DNA of 64,000 nucleotides from Limonium bicolor (lineage: Eukaryota > Streptophyta > Magnoliopsida > Caryophyllales > Plumbaginaceae): assembly GCA_023374045.1 (NCBI GenBank), contig CM041783.1:124497503-124561502 (forward strand). The letters are read 5' to 3'. Shown here in pieces: positions 46,030 to 58,739 of this stretch. The translations under genes were made by a program, and so were the position numbers. Position 1 is the first letter of the stretch, and every line of letters begins with the position of its first letter. The notes under the pieces were generated by a model, which had not been told where the DNA came from, ran no database searches, and was given only the letters and a program-made list of their open reading frames with translations.

Positions 46030-47175
46030 CCGACATTTCAGATCTTGGGACACTTTTAAGTGTCTCTCATGAATCTCGATGGTCTTCACAATCTTTCCAC
46101 TTGTGTGGATATCATATCAAAGAAGATGGATAACTACCCCTTAATGGGTCAAACTGAAAATCATGGCCAAACAACAAAACTATTTTCTACTCCTTTAGAT
46201 AGCCAACTAGCAAATAGTTAACAACTCCGACTCCAAGTGTGTAATACTAACCAGTTTGGTCCAGGGGTTCCTATTGTTTGGCATCTCAGTAGAGCTCTCC
46301 CATTCAAGTACCAAACCTCAAGTTGGAGTTTGCAGAACTTAGATAATAAAGGAACATTTCTCCATCCAGAATAGTCAAATGAGCGTGTTCTGGAGCTCCA
46401 TCAGGTAAGAATAACATATATACCTGAAGTAAACCGGTCCTTATAAAATCATACCATAAAAGAAACACGTTTTCCCTTCTCGCAAGTAACCAGAAAGATC
46501 CATGAGAAAACTCACTTTTCAAATGAAGCAGGGGGAAGAATCCATGAGAGAAAGGGTGATCAACATCTTTCCAATAATTATGTTTGAGGCTGTAAATCCT
46601 AACAATCCACTCAGCTCTGCCAGCTGCACCATTAGTAAATTTCATTAGTCATGCTCACGGATGTTGTAACCAAACCCCCTATTGCGGACCACAAATAACA
46701 TGATGAAGAAGATATAAGACCTGAAGGCGGTGCATAATCCTTCACATCCTTTTCTGGGGTGGTTAAGGTAAAGCCATAGCACAAAGCAAATGAGGGGTCC
46801 AAATAAGGTCTAGTGCAAAAGCAAAACACCCCGTTTGCTGACCCCACAAAAGACTCATCGGGACAAGTTTTGTCTTTTAGGAGGGGAAGACAGTCAAATT
46901 CTATGGCATCACCATTAGGCCATGTGAGATTAGCAGTGTTATTGAACAGAACAGCAATGTAATGTACTAGAATGAGGCATTAATTGTAGTAGAGTTGAAT
47001 GAAATAGTCTTCGTTAATTAGTTCCCTCCAGCTCTTGCAGACACACCGTAGTTGAGCTACTTGTTTAGTGCCAAGTAAGAGAGAAATTTTAGTGAGTAGT
47101 TCGCTGGAAAGCGTTCTCGCCTGGTCTTCCTGCACAATGATATCACTAGCAACAGCCGCCATAACCAAATGCAAA
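46030..47175 (-). pseudogene. F-box protein gene (FBA type), decayed
   Basis: On the minus strand the ATG at 47175 opens MAAVASDIIVQED. The F-box follows: LSSELLTKISLLLGTKQVAQLRCVCKSWRELI. It is ended by an in-frame TAA at about 46981. The same frame then resumes with FVGSANGVFCFC, the start of an F-box-associated domain, and other pieces follow in shifted frames (IVRIYSLKHNYWKDVDHP, NPWTKLVSI). F-box proteins are substrate adaptors of SCF ubiquitin ligases. This one has at least one nonsense and two frameshift lesions, so I call it a pseudogene, unless introns not recognised here remove them. Confidence 0.75.
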
Positions 47176-47624
47176 GTCTCTTCGTTCAAACAATGGATCT
47201 TGTTAGGTTTCAAGCTGGAAAAACAAAGCAAAAACAAACTGCTAGGCGTGGGCACATTAATTAAGATGAACAATAATGAAACTAACTAAAACAAGAACAA
47301 GATCAAACCACAGAGACGAGTCAATCAATCTATAGATAAGTAAACCCTAAGCTTGTTCGAGCACAAACGTTTGGAACGGACGACAGGTTACAACGTCAAT
47401 CTTACAGCCAAATGTGGAAATTTTTAACATAAGAAAACCCTAAGCTATTTCATGCCGAAGTTAGCCCGGTTACAACTTAAATCTTAGTGAAAACCTAAAG
47501 ACAGGTTTCATTTCAGCTTACAAGAGAAATATTACGAACATGTCGAGAGAGAGAAGACGAATGTATCAAAACCTGGAAGATTCTCCGTGCAGGGTAGAGA
47601 CTGAAGGCGACGACATCGTCTTTA
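47176..47624. other. Upstream flank of the F-box pseudogene
   Basis: Mostly host-like unique sequence with CT-rich stretches on the minus strand, which could hold the 5' leader of the F-box gene. Nothing else recognised. Confidence 0.4.
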
Positions 47625-47771
47625 GGCTCCGTTCTCAAACAAGCTTCTCAAACTCCTGGTAGATTATTTAACTCTTGATTTATTTGAAATCACTCACAGC
47701 CGAAGTTACAGAAAACCAGTTTGAGGAGTTTCTTGAGATAATCTACCAGACCGCTACTTGAGAACGAAGCC
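47625..47771. mobile_element. MITE-like inverted repeat, 147 bp
   Basis: GGCTCCGTTCTCAA at the left is matched by TTGAGAACGAAGCC at the right. Both arms continue with TGGTAGATTAT/ATAATCTACCA. The flanks share only TA. A short MITE of uncertain superfamily. Confidence 0.7.
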
Positions 47772-48042
47772 TAGTAGCCGAAGAAGGAAAAAATCGCAGC
47801 GTGCGAAATTGGTAGACCAGGGAACAAGAACGAAGGATACGCAAGTGAAAAGGAGGATTGCTTATAACGTGCGAGCGAAGATTCGAGGTAAGTGCTGAAA
47901 TGTTGCCTTTGATATGTACTGTATTGGGCTTTAGTACGTTGACACTTATTTTCTACTAGGCCTAATATGAATGTTTATTGGATCAAAACTGAAAACAGAT
48001 CGGATTATCATGAGTGAAAATGTTATATATCATTTTTTATGA

Positions 48043-48249
48043 CTGGGGCGGACCGAGAGGGGGCCAGGGGGCTAGCCCCTGAAAATTTTAAAAATTTGTT
48101 AAATTACTCTTATAAATTTTTAAAAATATAACATAATATAAAGTTTTAAAGAAAATTAGTGTCAAAATTTTTTTTAGCCCCCCTAAACAATTTCTGGGTG
48201 TCAAAAAAAATTTTAGCCCCTAAACAAAATTTTTGGATCTACCACTGCT
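48043..48249. mobile_element. MITE-like element with GGGGCTAGCCCC motifs
   Basis: The left end CTGGGGCGGACC and the right end GGATCTACCACTG are approximate inverted repeats of the CAGTGG-GGATC type. The interior has AGCCCC/GGGGCT motifs around an AT-rich core. No clear target duplication. Confidence 0.5.
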
Positions 48250-49216
48250 GCTAATACCTATTGAACTTCGTTAGAACTCTCTTTTTATTTTTTTTCATTT
48301 TAAAAATCATATCTAATTATTACCAATATCAGAGACCCAACATTTAGTTTTAAACTTTCTTGATTTGTCATATCATTTTATTTTTACATATTAATTATTA
48401 CAAGAATACAAAAATAATATTTAATTATTATTTTCAATAATACACAAATAATCTTAACTTAATATTTTATGTATGATTAAATTTTATTATATTTTTGAAA
48501 TAGTAATAAAATAAAATTTATTCATATATATTATTAATATAATTTTTTATTATTTTTTACACTTGATATTTAGGATTAAAATATTTTAATGAATTTCGAA
48601 ATGCATACATTGGTACATCTTATATTTTTCAAGTATGTTTTAATATTACATTTTTATATCACTAAAATACAAATAATAAGTATTAATTTACCTAAAATAG
48701 ATATATATTAAAAATATGAAAAATATAGTCAATATGGATCTCATTTTGTAGAGAATGAGATTTTAAGAATTTTGATATATTTGATTTAAATATATCATTA
48801 TTAGTTTTTAAAATATTAAGATTTTAAAATATATTAGATTTAACTATTTATATTTGACATATTGTAATCAAAGGAAACAAATGGTGGATCCTATTTATGG
48901 GTTCTTAAAAAATTCTTACCTAGGAACCCATAATTAGAGTTCTTATCCCTCTCCCTTCTATCTCATGTTTTTTAATTTATTTTTTACATAAAAACCCATA
49001 AGAACCATTGATAATCATGCTCTTATAATAAAATATATTTGATGCCAAACTTTCATGGGTCTTATCTTTGAGCGCAACTCATCTGCTGCATGCCAATATG
49101 CAGAGTGCTGCATCACTAAATGACAAAAAATAATAAATTAAACAAAATTTTCTCTTGAATGTCACCGTAGATCGTGATAAGTAAGGAGAAACTACTTTAA
49201 TACTATAACCCACTTC
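48250..49216. other. AT-rich intergenic sequence
   Basis: Very AT-rich with many short TATTA/TAATA tracts. No ORF, repeat or RNA gene recognised. Confidence 0.6.
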
Positions 49217-49221
49217 AATTA

Positions 49222-52200
49222 TGAAATACCCCAAACTTAAGTATAGTGATTAAGATAATTCTAATCCGTACTTAAGAGCCTAATAATGCTAGAGTAATAT
49301 TGGTAAGGAAAAATAAATCCAAAAGAAATAAAGTAACGCTTAAAAGCGGAAAACGCTAAATAAGCGTTAAATAACCATAGGAGGTATGAGACCTCGGTTA
49401 GCGTATTATATGGATTCTAAAGGTTTAATAAGACCTAAATAATATATGGGAACGATTCCCGAAGAAAACGGATACGAGAAATGTATTAAAACGCTAAAAG
49501 AGCTTTAGCGCACGTTTTTCGAGGAAACCCGAAAACGTGACTTTAAGTGGTCAAACAGACCCGTAAAAATTATGAATCATTAAATAATAATTATTAAGCA
49601 TGTATGAAAGCTTAATAGTCAATAAAAATAATTAGGCGAGAGAATTCCAGAAAACGGGTTTCGGTTAGTAAAAACTGTAACAACCGGGAAGTAGTGGGGT
49701 GACATTGTAATAAAAGAAAACTTGTGTGTCCACTTTGTAAATAAAAAGCAAAAATTTGAGTGAGTGTGTGTGTGTGATCGGTAGCCCCCTTTCCCTCACA
49801 CTCTCTTTACTTCTCTAATATGCTAAAGGACAACAATAAAGTAAAAGCAAATAAAACACTCTCTCACCTCACTCTCTCATTTCCCTCATCTCTCTCTTCT
49901 TCTTCTTATCCCCATCGATTTCTCTCTCTTCTCCCTCCTATGTTGGGCGATTTTTGGAAGCTCCAAGAAGCTCCAATGGCTTCTCCACTTTGACTCCATG
50001 CTCCATCTCCATGTGAGCCCCAAATGCAAAAATAAATACATAATCTTGCTCCCCTCACCATCCTCTACACTTCCCTCTTTTTAAAATTCCAAAATGAGAA
50101 TGAGTTCATTTTCGTGGGTATACCCCATTGGTGAAGAAAATAGCATCAATGTGTAGCTTGGGGTTCCCTCTCTCCATCAAGGTAAAAATCTACATGAAAA
50201 ACTCATGTTTTCTCCATTTGTTTCATAACCGATTTTTACCTCCTTGTAATACTCCCTTTTCTCTCTCTCTTTTGAGCATAAATTTCACCTTACAATGGTG
50301 GTGGATTCTCCTTCTTGAACCAAGGGCTAAAGCCCCTCCTAAAATACTCCAAAGGTAAACCCTAGAATTTTTATTCTAAACACTCCAATGAATTAGTGTT
50401 GATTTAAGGGTTAGCATTTTAATTGCACTTATTTTGTGTACATTGGGTGGGGGAATGGAGGTTGGCAACTCATTCCCATGTAGCCGATTTTGAGGCAAAG
50501 AAAGGAAGAATGAGGAAAAATGTGAAGGGAGAAGGAGTATAAGCTCAAGGTAAGAGCTCTTTCCTAGTGTTAATGTTCTATTGCATTAGAGTAATGGGAA
50601 TGGGTAAAATATTTAAAGAACCCAAAACTTGTATTAAGTATTGAGAATTGTGAAGTTTGAGTATTTAAGAGCAAGTATGTGGATTGTAGGCCTTAGAGCC
50701 AAATAATTGTATATGAGTATTGTATTGTGGATTGAGGAAATATTGGTGTATTGGGATTTTGTATGTGTGCTGGTAGAACCCTTGTATGGGTGTGGCTAGA
50801 ATAGGCATGAATTTGGTAAGAAGGTGTATGTGTGGCTAAGTAAGAAAAGTAGATGAGCTATGGCAAAATTTTGGTAGGGATATGTACAATTATGGATGAC
50901 TTGGTGAATGGGAGAACCAAGGTGTGTATTGAAGTTAGTGGAGATATTTAGTAACTATGGATTGGTACTTGTAGTATGAGTATGTGAAAGTGTAAAATTT
51001 GTAGCAAGAAGTAGTATAATGCATTGGAGGAACTAGGAGAAACTAGGTGTGCTTGGAGAGCCTAAAGTGTGAAGTAAACCACTTTGTAACAGATTTTGAA
51101 AGGAGCTAGATAATGGGAAGGATTGAGTGGGAAGGTAATGTAAGGAGGATATTAGTAGTGGTATTGGTAGTAAGAGTATTGAATGATAAAGGTTAGGTTG
51201 AAAATCTGTAGCATTTGAGGAAAGAGCAAAATCTGTAGCATTGGTGAAAAGGGAACTAGTATAAGTGTTGAGAAGAAGTAAGGGAAAATGTGTAAGTGAA
51301 TGTAAGGATTGAGTAGCAAGTTGGTGTATGAACTATGGTGATTTAGAACATCTAAATGAGTGGTAAACATGTAGGGAAGTATTGGTCAAGATTGAGGAAA
51401 CAATGGGTAAAGTAAACACCCAAAAACAGATTTTAAAACTGAAGTACTGGGCCGGACCGCCGACCGAACTTACAAGGTCGGTCGAGCCCAGATTTACAAG
51501 ACGGGAAACCTTCTGGAGTCGACCGACCTTGCGACCGGACTTGCAAGTTCGGTCGGACCAGAAATTTCTCCCGTCAGAAACCTTCTGGAATGGACCGAAC
51601 TTGCGACCGGACTTGCAAGGTCGGTCGGCCCTGGAATTTTCACACGGTGTAACCTACTGGAATGGACCGGACTTGCAAGGTCGGTCGCAAGTCCAGTCGA
51701 GTCAAAAAAAAAAAGAAAAAAAAATTGTTTTAATTATATGATTATAGTAATCATATATACATGTATATATGCCTATATACACATATGCATATATATGTAG
51801 TAATACACCATTAATAAAGTGGTAATGGTAAGAAAGTAAGTAAATGAGTAAGGAAGCAAGCTTAAGAAGTAACAAGGAAAAGAATGGTTTTATAACCAAG
51901 TATGAATGTAAAGGAGTAGTAAGTAAACATTGAGAATATCAATGAAGGAGTAAGTTAGATCAATAATAGACCATTGATCATGCTACTTCATGTATGTATA
52001 GGAATCCAATAGTTGATCCTCGAAGGAGCGGGTAGTACGGATACAACGGTGAACGGTATGATTTCTTCATGCCCTGTATCCTAACTTGGTTACCCCGATT
52101 TGTGTGCTTATGTGATCACCAATAAGATAAATGCACGAATCGGACTTATATTGCACTTAACTGTGTTTGAACTATTTTCGTTCTTGTGGAATCTTCTTGA

Positions 52201-53485
52201 ACATTTAGTTTGTGTAATTCATGAAATGTATGAATGGAAATGAAGTGTATGTGTAAGTATGAGTACTTGTGTACTGTATGTATGTATGGAAAGTAAGTAT
52301 GGACTTCTACTAATTCCTAACGATCTAACTCCTAACATGAGTAATGAGTAGAATGGAATGAGTAGAAGCCCGATATAGTTTCGGCCACGCATGAGGATAA
52401 GGAAACACAAGAGGTTGGATCCGAATCCTGGCTATAATCTTTTCCTTGGACCAATTCCCTTGAATGGGTAGCATCCTGGATTAGTGAGCCACCCTAAAGC
52501 CCGGTGGTGGGATGTAGTAATCCCTGCCCGGAGGTCATACCGACTTAACTGGAAGTAGAGTATGTAAGGAGCAAGTATTGTATGTGTATTGGTCTTGACT
52601 ATTGTAAGTCATTGACCGGAAGTAAAAGAGTACCGAACACCTGATTAACCCGGGTGTGTAATGAAGCTAACTGGACCTTGTATGTATTGGAGAATTGTAT
52701 CTCCGTATTGCGTATTGTGTATGCAATGAGGAAGCACTGTGTATGTATATTCTGGGAGATGGTAAGTAAGTATTGGTTGACTCGTATTGTCATCCAAGCA
52801 TGTACTGTTCTGTGCGTATGTACGTATACTTGTGTAGTATTGTAGTATCGTGAATGAAGCATGTATGTATGTATGTATGTATGAACATATGTATTGCAAA
52901 ATGAATTGCATGTATTCGACCAAATGGTCGGCGTACCCTCGCTAGTACGCGGGGTATGCGGTTATCATATTCAGCGAAAGCTGACCCCCTCGGGGAACGT
53001 TTTTAGTGTGCAGGTACCCGGAGCGAATACGGTCAAGGTAAGAGACCGGTGGCGCGCCTCGTAATTAGAAGTATCTAGTTTGTGAGGAATGGGTAGCAGA
53101 TTGATTCCTAGTAAGTGTGTATGAATTTGGGAGAAGTACTGTATTGATTTTGGAACCTAGTAAACTCGGTATGCGTAGTGTATTATCTTGTACGGAGTTG
53201 TGAAGTATTGTATTGAATGGAGTACGGTATTGAATGGAGTAATGTATCGAATGGAGTATTGTAGTAATCAGTATGTAATGAGAGTATGTATTGTATTAAG
53301 TAGTACTCGGATATTCCGGTCCATCAGACCGATGCTGTATGTAAGTAGAAGTAGTAGCCTTGTTAGTCACGTGGGTGAATAACGACATTGTATCACCGAT
53401 GCATGTAAGTATGTATCCGCTGCGTGACTCGGGAAGCACGAGGAGATTGGACGGTAATGATTGAATTAATAGTAGGGGTGTTACA
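49222..53485 (+). repeat. Solo LTR of the LARD family
   Basis: TGAAATACCCC to AGGGGTGTTACA, about 4.26 kb, flanked by AATTA on both sides (49217-49221 and 53486-53490). No PBS or PPT is attached, so it is a solo LTR left by recombination between the two LTRs of a former element. It is clearly homologous to the LARD LTRs along most of its length but more diverged, and it lacks the GGTCCGGGAC hairpin trio. Confidence 0.93.
51454..51703. repeat. GACCG...CGGTC hairpin array in the solo LTR
   Basis: Four units. Here several arms are mismatched, such as GACCGAACTT opposite AAGGTCGGTC and GACCGACCTT opposite AAGTTCGGTC, unlike most LARD units. Confidence 0.8.
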
Positions 53486-53670
53486 AATTATGTGAGTTGC
53501 ATATATAGACCTATTATTTGTAAAAACAACTCTCATTTTTACCGTTATATGATTAGACTAATTATATTATCTTTTTTAATTTGTCATATAATTATAAGTT
53601 AAATATCATTTTATTTGTTTGCATATTATATTATATATCTTTATATGTTATTTTTATATTAAAAGATAAT

Positions 53671-53832
53671 GGCAGCGTTCGGTGAACGCTGTTTCCTGGC
53701 TGTTTTGGGAGTGGTCCCCACGTGGGACCCACGTGGGTCCTACGTTCTACTCCAAATATACTGCCACATATAAAACAACCACAAAACAGGCAGACCAAAA
53801 CTACCACAAAAACAACCATGGCGAACGCAGCC
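53671..53832. mobile_element. MITE, 162 bp, with AAT duplication
   Basis: Ends GGCAGCGTTCG and CGAACGCAGCC, with AAT immediately outside both (53668-53670 and 53833-53835). A 3-bp duplication suggests a PIF/Harbinger-like or related origin, although AAT is not the usual TWA. Confidence 0.72.
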
Positions 53833-53835
53833 AAT

Positions 53836-54972
53836 AAATTTGAAACCTCTTGATGTATTATGTCTTGATTTTTTTGAAATATAATAGTTTAAATTTCACA
53901 ATAATTTTGATATTTTATATTTATAAATTATAACTATGACTAAATCAAATTCCAATTATTACTAATAATCTAAAAAATACTTTTATTACAATATCATGAA
54001 ATTTAATACACTTAATATAATATTGATTTTTCAAACATTTCTATTTACTGTTATAAATAAACTAAATCGATTGTTGAAATTGAAATACAGAACAATAAAA
54101 AGAGTAGTATTGTATCTACCGAACATAAGATTACATCATCTTTTTTTCTATAGGAAAAAGGTAAAAGTAAATCTATAACGTTCACTATACACATTTATCC
54201 CTCTAGGTCTAGCTCACTCAACCCAGTTATTCTATATACTTTCTTCATATTTCAGATTTTGACAGCATATTCTTTTGTCATCAACTTCAATGTCAACTTT
54301 GTCTAGAAATTATTCTTTAAATCATCATTATTGTGTGTTGATGGAATGTTGGCACATAAGCGATAAATTGACTGAGAACCTTATGAGCTAGCAGTGTAGG
54401 GAGTTCTACATAAAGCGTATTGTTGCACGCTTGTTGTATCAAGATTGTGGTCTTATTGACTTTGCATAAAAACTAACAAAAGGATATTAATTTACACTTA
54501 AAAAATAGAAAAATGAATAAAATTAAATTGGTAGAATAAAAAAGAGACATGACAAAAAAAAGCACAAGGGAAGATCTAATTACAAGAGCAATAATGGAAC
54601 TTTGTTTTAAAGATGCTTAGATATTTAGATCTTTTAATAGTTAGTAATAGGGCACATGTAATGTGATGCTAAAACTATGGAGGTATTGATTGTGAATGAT
54701 TCGAATGCATGACTTTGATAGTTAAACAACTTGTACCTGCCATAATTCTAGGCGAAGAACAATTTAACTTCAGCAACTTTTATTAAAAAAACGGATAACA
54801 ATTGTGTAACTATATGCAACTGTGTTATTCTGATTCTTTTATTGTTGTTTTCATTAAACCATGATTACTTGGAGAAAATTGCCCACATATTGACTAAAAA
54901 AAGATAAAATCATTGCACATTAAATATTTCAAAAAACTTAATGTTTTTTGGGGCTTGCATATCGTTACACAG
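53836..54972. other. AT-rich intergenic sequence
   Basis: No gene, RNA or repeat recognised. Small ORFs such as 53996-54178 have no feature that suggests coding. Confidence 0.55.
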
Positions 54973-55333
54973 TCACTTGTATTTTGTTAGCTTCTCACTT
55001 GTATTTTGTTAACTTGTCACTTGTATTTCGTTAACCTATCACTTGTACTTTGTTAACCTGTCACTTGTATTTCGTTAACCTATCACTTGTACTTTGTTAA
55101 CCTAACACTTGTATTTTGTTAACCTGACACTCGTATTCTGTTAACCTGACACTTGTATTTCGTTAACCTGTCATTCATGTTTCGTTAACCTGTCACTTGT
55201 ATTTCGTTAACTTGTCGTTTGTGTTTCGTTAACCTGTAACTTGTATTTCGTTAACCTGTCGTTTGTGTTCCGTTAACCTGTAACTTGTATTTTGTTAACC
55301 TGTCACCTGTATGTCGTTAACCTATTATTTTGA
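54973..55333. repeat. 22-bp minisatellite (about 16 copies)
   Basis: Unit CACTTGTATTTYGTTAACCTGT repeats head to tail with one to four changes per copy. Flanking partial copies extend to about 55392. Confidence 0.92.
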
Positions 55334-55379
55334 ATTTGTAGTTATTCCGGTGCGCTTGACTTTTATTGCATTCATGTTT

Positions 55380-55800
55380 CGTTAACCTTTCTCAACTATG
55401 ACAACATCATAAAATATAGAACGATGTAAAAAAGATTATCCTACACACACACCTTAAAAACGTAACCACCTATGAAAGTTAAAAATGTTGAAGACTTATT
55501 TTAGGATTTGTGGTGGAGGTTTAAAACTCTAAACCCTAAAAACAACCTAAAAATTAAAAATCTACCAACATTGGAAGTATAATGAAGTAAAAACGAGTTA
55601 AAAAAAATATTATCATACACCTAAAACCCTAAAGACCCCCCTGGAAAAGTTAAAAAGTCAAAGGCTTATTTCAAGGTTTGTAGTGGAGAATAACCACAAA
55701 TCCTAAAAATATGTCTAGTCTGAGGGCAACATTATAAAGTATAGAACGAGTTAAACAAAATACTACACCACAAACACCATAGGACAGTTAAAACATAGAA
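55380..55800. repeat. Degenerate repeats of about 170 bp (AACCCTAAAAAC...GTTAAAAA)
   Basis: Three blocks share ATAGAACGA(T/G)TTAAA, CACACACCTTAAAA-like, GAAAGTTAAAAA and TTATTTNAGGNTTTGTGGTGGAG. The same motifs occur on the other strand at 58740-59070. Confidence 0.6.
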
Positions 55801-55833
55801 TAATGCATTTCAAGGTAGCAGATATCAGGCTAC

Positions 55834-55975
55834 AACGCCTACAGTTGCAGTAGACTATAACGCCTGCAGCGCCAACAAACTACAACACATGCAACCGCTA
55901 GACGGTTACAAGGGCTACAACCATCGGGTGGCTATGTTGCCTTCAATCACTGAGCGGCTATCCCTGTCCCAACCT
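55834..55975. repeat. Short CTACAACGCCTGCAAC-type repeats
   Basis: Five or so irregular units containing CTACAACG, CCTGCAGC/CATGCAAC and GGCTAC. Beyond this, 55976-57101 is AT-rich with nothing recognised except a TTGCAGCAGTGCTGCA cluster near 56930. Confidence 0.5.
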
Positions 55976-57101
55976 ACTTTGGGTTGTTCATTTTTATGAA
56001 AAAGTGACTGTATGAAGTAATTTGGTGACTACAAAAAGAATTTCAGTTTTACAAAATGACCTTAACTTAAAAATTCTTTATAAGTTTAAATAAGATATAA
56101 TTTAAACTTGATAATATACTTTATTAGGTAGTGTTTGACACACATTTGTTTAGACGTGTAAATGTTCTAGTTTTTTTTGTTGCGCAAAATGTTCATATGC
56201 ACATTAATGAAAAGATTTTTAATATATTTATTTTCTCAATCCTTAAAATATTTTTTAAAATTATTATCATTTTTACAGTATTTTGATTTTTTTTCAAATT
56301 TTTTGAATTATTAACACCCAATGACATATTGTCATGACTGAATAGCATTGGTATTTTTAACTTTTTTCTTGTGATAAATGGTTAGAGTAACATTTCATGA
56401 ATATCGGATAAAATTTTGAGATATTTCATAATTTTATATTTTTAAATGACATTTAATGAATTAGCAAAAAAATATACTACATTTCATATATTTTCCCTTT
56501 AAACTTATTTTAAAGGTGTAGTTACCATATATCAAAAGAGTTCAAAGTAATAAGGAGTTCATCTATTTGAATTGGAACTTTCGTATTTATAATTGTAAGT
56601 ACTTTTCTTTTTGAAACTCAAAATTTTATATACTTAAATAACTCTATTTAAAAAAATCAGTATAAATTGAGATGAAAGATATTAGAGTTACTATAACGTT
56701 TTAAATATATTTGCATGTCTAGATTAATAGAAAAGTATTTAAATTATGTTTGAGATTAGTTAATTTTATACATAAAGTAATAAATATTGATTTTATTATA
56801 GAATAAAGTAGAGATTAAAGAATTACAATAATGATGTACAAGAAATCTATTTCAATTTACTTACAGGGTCTGCATGTCCAGTTTCTCCAAGTATGATTAA
56901 ATCACGCGTCTGTATCCCCCTTGCAGCAGTGCTGCATCTGCTGCCTTGCAGCACCCGACCCGCAGCCCTTATCTTTCTAGGATACCAAACTTTCATGGTT
57001 CAGTTCCAAGAACTATCTTTCTTAAAGAAAAATCTAAGATTATTGGATTTTTTGTTAGAGAGTCGTACACATTCGGCATATGGTAAGACGTGAGTATTGT
57101 C

Positions 57102-57802
57102 TGGTGGCCACGGTTCCGGTTTCGGAGAATGTGTATTCGGATTCGGAACCGGTCCTGGGCGGTTTTGGGTGGTTCTGGTTCTGGTTCCGGAACTCTGTAT
57201 TCGCTTCGGATTCTCTCAAATTAACGGTTCCGACCGGTTCCGGAGCGGTTCCGGTTCCGCGACCTATTCCGGGGCGGTTCCGACCGGTTCCGGAAAGATT
57301 CGATCGGCTCCAGTTTCTTCGTTCTGATTTTAGATCCGTTTGCGCGCGCACGTTGCTCTTTTGTCCACTTTACTCTAGCTAGGTTATTTCTCATGTTTAT
57401 AATCTTAAATGTGTAAGAAACAAAGACTTAAATTTTTGTATTAAATTTGCAAAAATTAAAGAGCAAAGCGGATTTTATTATATATTCACTGCCTCGTTAA
57501 AACCTTATTAGGTAAAAACCCATTGGGAAAACCCTAATAAGAAAAAAGAGTACAACTACTAATAGATTACATGATTTCAATTCGGACTGATTCCAACAAC
57601 TACTTTGGCCGGTTCCGGTTCCACGGTTCCGAATCCGACGGCGATCCAGGCGGTTCGGACGGTTCCGGTTCCGATTCCAGACCCGGTTCAGTCCGAATCT
57701 CAAAAATTGTATTCAGATTCGATTCGCAAGGGGGCGGTTCCGGTTCCGGCCCGGTTCCGGTTTCAATCGGTTCCGGGTAGAACCGGATTCAGGCCACCAT
57801 TA
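57102..57802. mobile_element. GGTTCCGG-rich hAT element, copy 2 (inverted)
   Basis: It is the reverse complement of 41536-42518, with matching terminal GGTTCCGG blocks and the same AT-rich centre (CCTCGTTAAAACCTTATTAGG), but about 150-280 bp shorter because of an internal deletion. The right end CCACCATTA is intact; the left end has lost TAAT. TTGTC occurs at both flanks, the remains of a target duplication. Confidence 0.82.
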
Positions 57803-58194
57803 TTGTCAGACCATATAGCCTGATGATTGCGATGATAACCTCTTTCCTTCTTCTTTTTTTTTGTCCCTTGATGCACCATCGGGTTTTATAACGCGAATTC
57901 GAAGCTGGAGAAGGAGCCACCTTGTAATATGGAGATTGTCCACATGTCAACACTCTATTGGAGGGAAATAAAGGAAAAAGAAAAAAAGAGGGAAAAGAGA
58001 ATAGTGCACGTGGGAGAGGGGGGAGAGGGGTAGGTGAGTAGGAGAGAGATATTTTTTTTTCAAAATGTCATAACTTACAAAATATAAGTACAAAAATAAA
58101 ACAAATTATACCATTGTTCATCATTTTTTGTACTCTTCAAAACAAGATGCATCATGGACATGTTCTGATAAATTTAGTTTTTGTATGTACATAT

Positions 58195-58720
58195 TTTTAA
58201 GATTCATTGTGAATCTTCAGTTTAAGAAAAATGAATCAAAGGTTGTTACAAAGTGAATCAAAGGTTGTTAAAAAGTGAATCAGAGAGTTGCTTAAATGTG
58301 AATAAGAGGTTTAAAAAAAGTGAATCTCATAGACAGAGATTGTTTAACTAAAGTGATTCTGATTGTTTGACTAGTGTAAATCAGAGGTTTTAGAAAAGTG
58401 AATCAAAAGTTGTTAAAAAGTGAATCACAAGTTGTTACAAAGTGAATCAGAGTAATGAGAAAAGTGAATCTCGTAAGCGTAGATTAAAAGGTTTAAGAAA
58501 TGTGAATCAGAGGTTTTTATAAAGTGAATCATGCGTTTAAGAAAAATGAATCAAAGCTTTAAGAAAAGTGATTCTCGTAAATAGAGATTGTTTTAATTAA
58601 AGTGAATAAGAGGTTTAAGAAAAGTGAACCAGAGGTTTAAGAAAAGTGAATCAAAGGTTTTTTATAGATTAATCAAAGGTTTAAGAAAAGTGAATATTTT
58701 GTTTAATACTAGTAAAAGTT
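58195..58720. repeat. Degenerate GTGAATCAAAGGTTTAAGAAAA repeats
   Basis: More than 20 irregular units of about 18-24 bp with GTGAATC as the most constant part. Confidence 0.85.
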
Positions 58721-58739
58721 AATCATACCACAACTTATG

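Noticed and set aside
46304..47273. Intact F-box gene
   Set aside because: In-frame TAA after the F-box and frameshifts in the FBA region; introns at those places show no convincing splice sites.
49217..53490. Coding gene in the region 49.2-53.5 kb
   Set aside because: The ORFs are short, and the whole interval is a solo LTR with target duplications.
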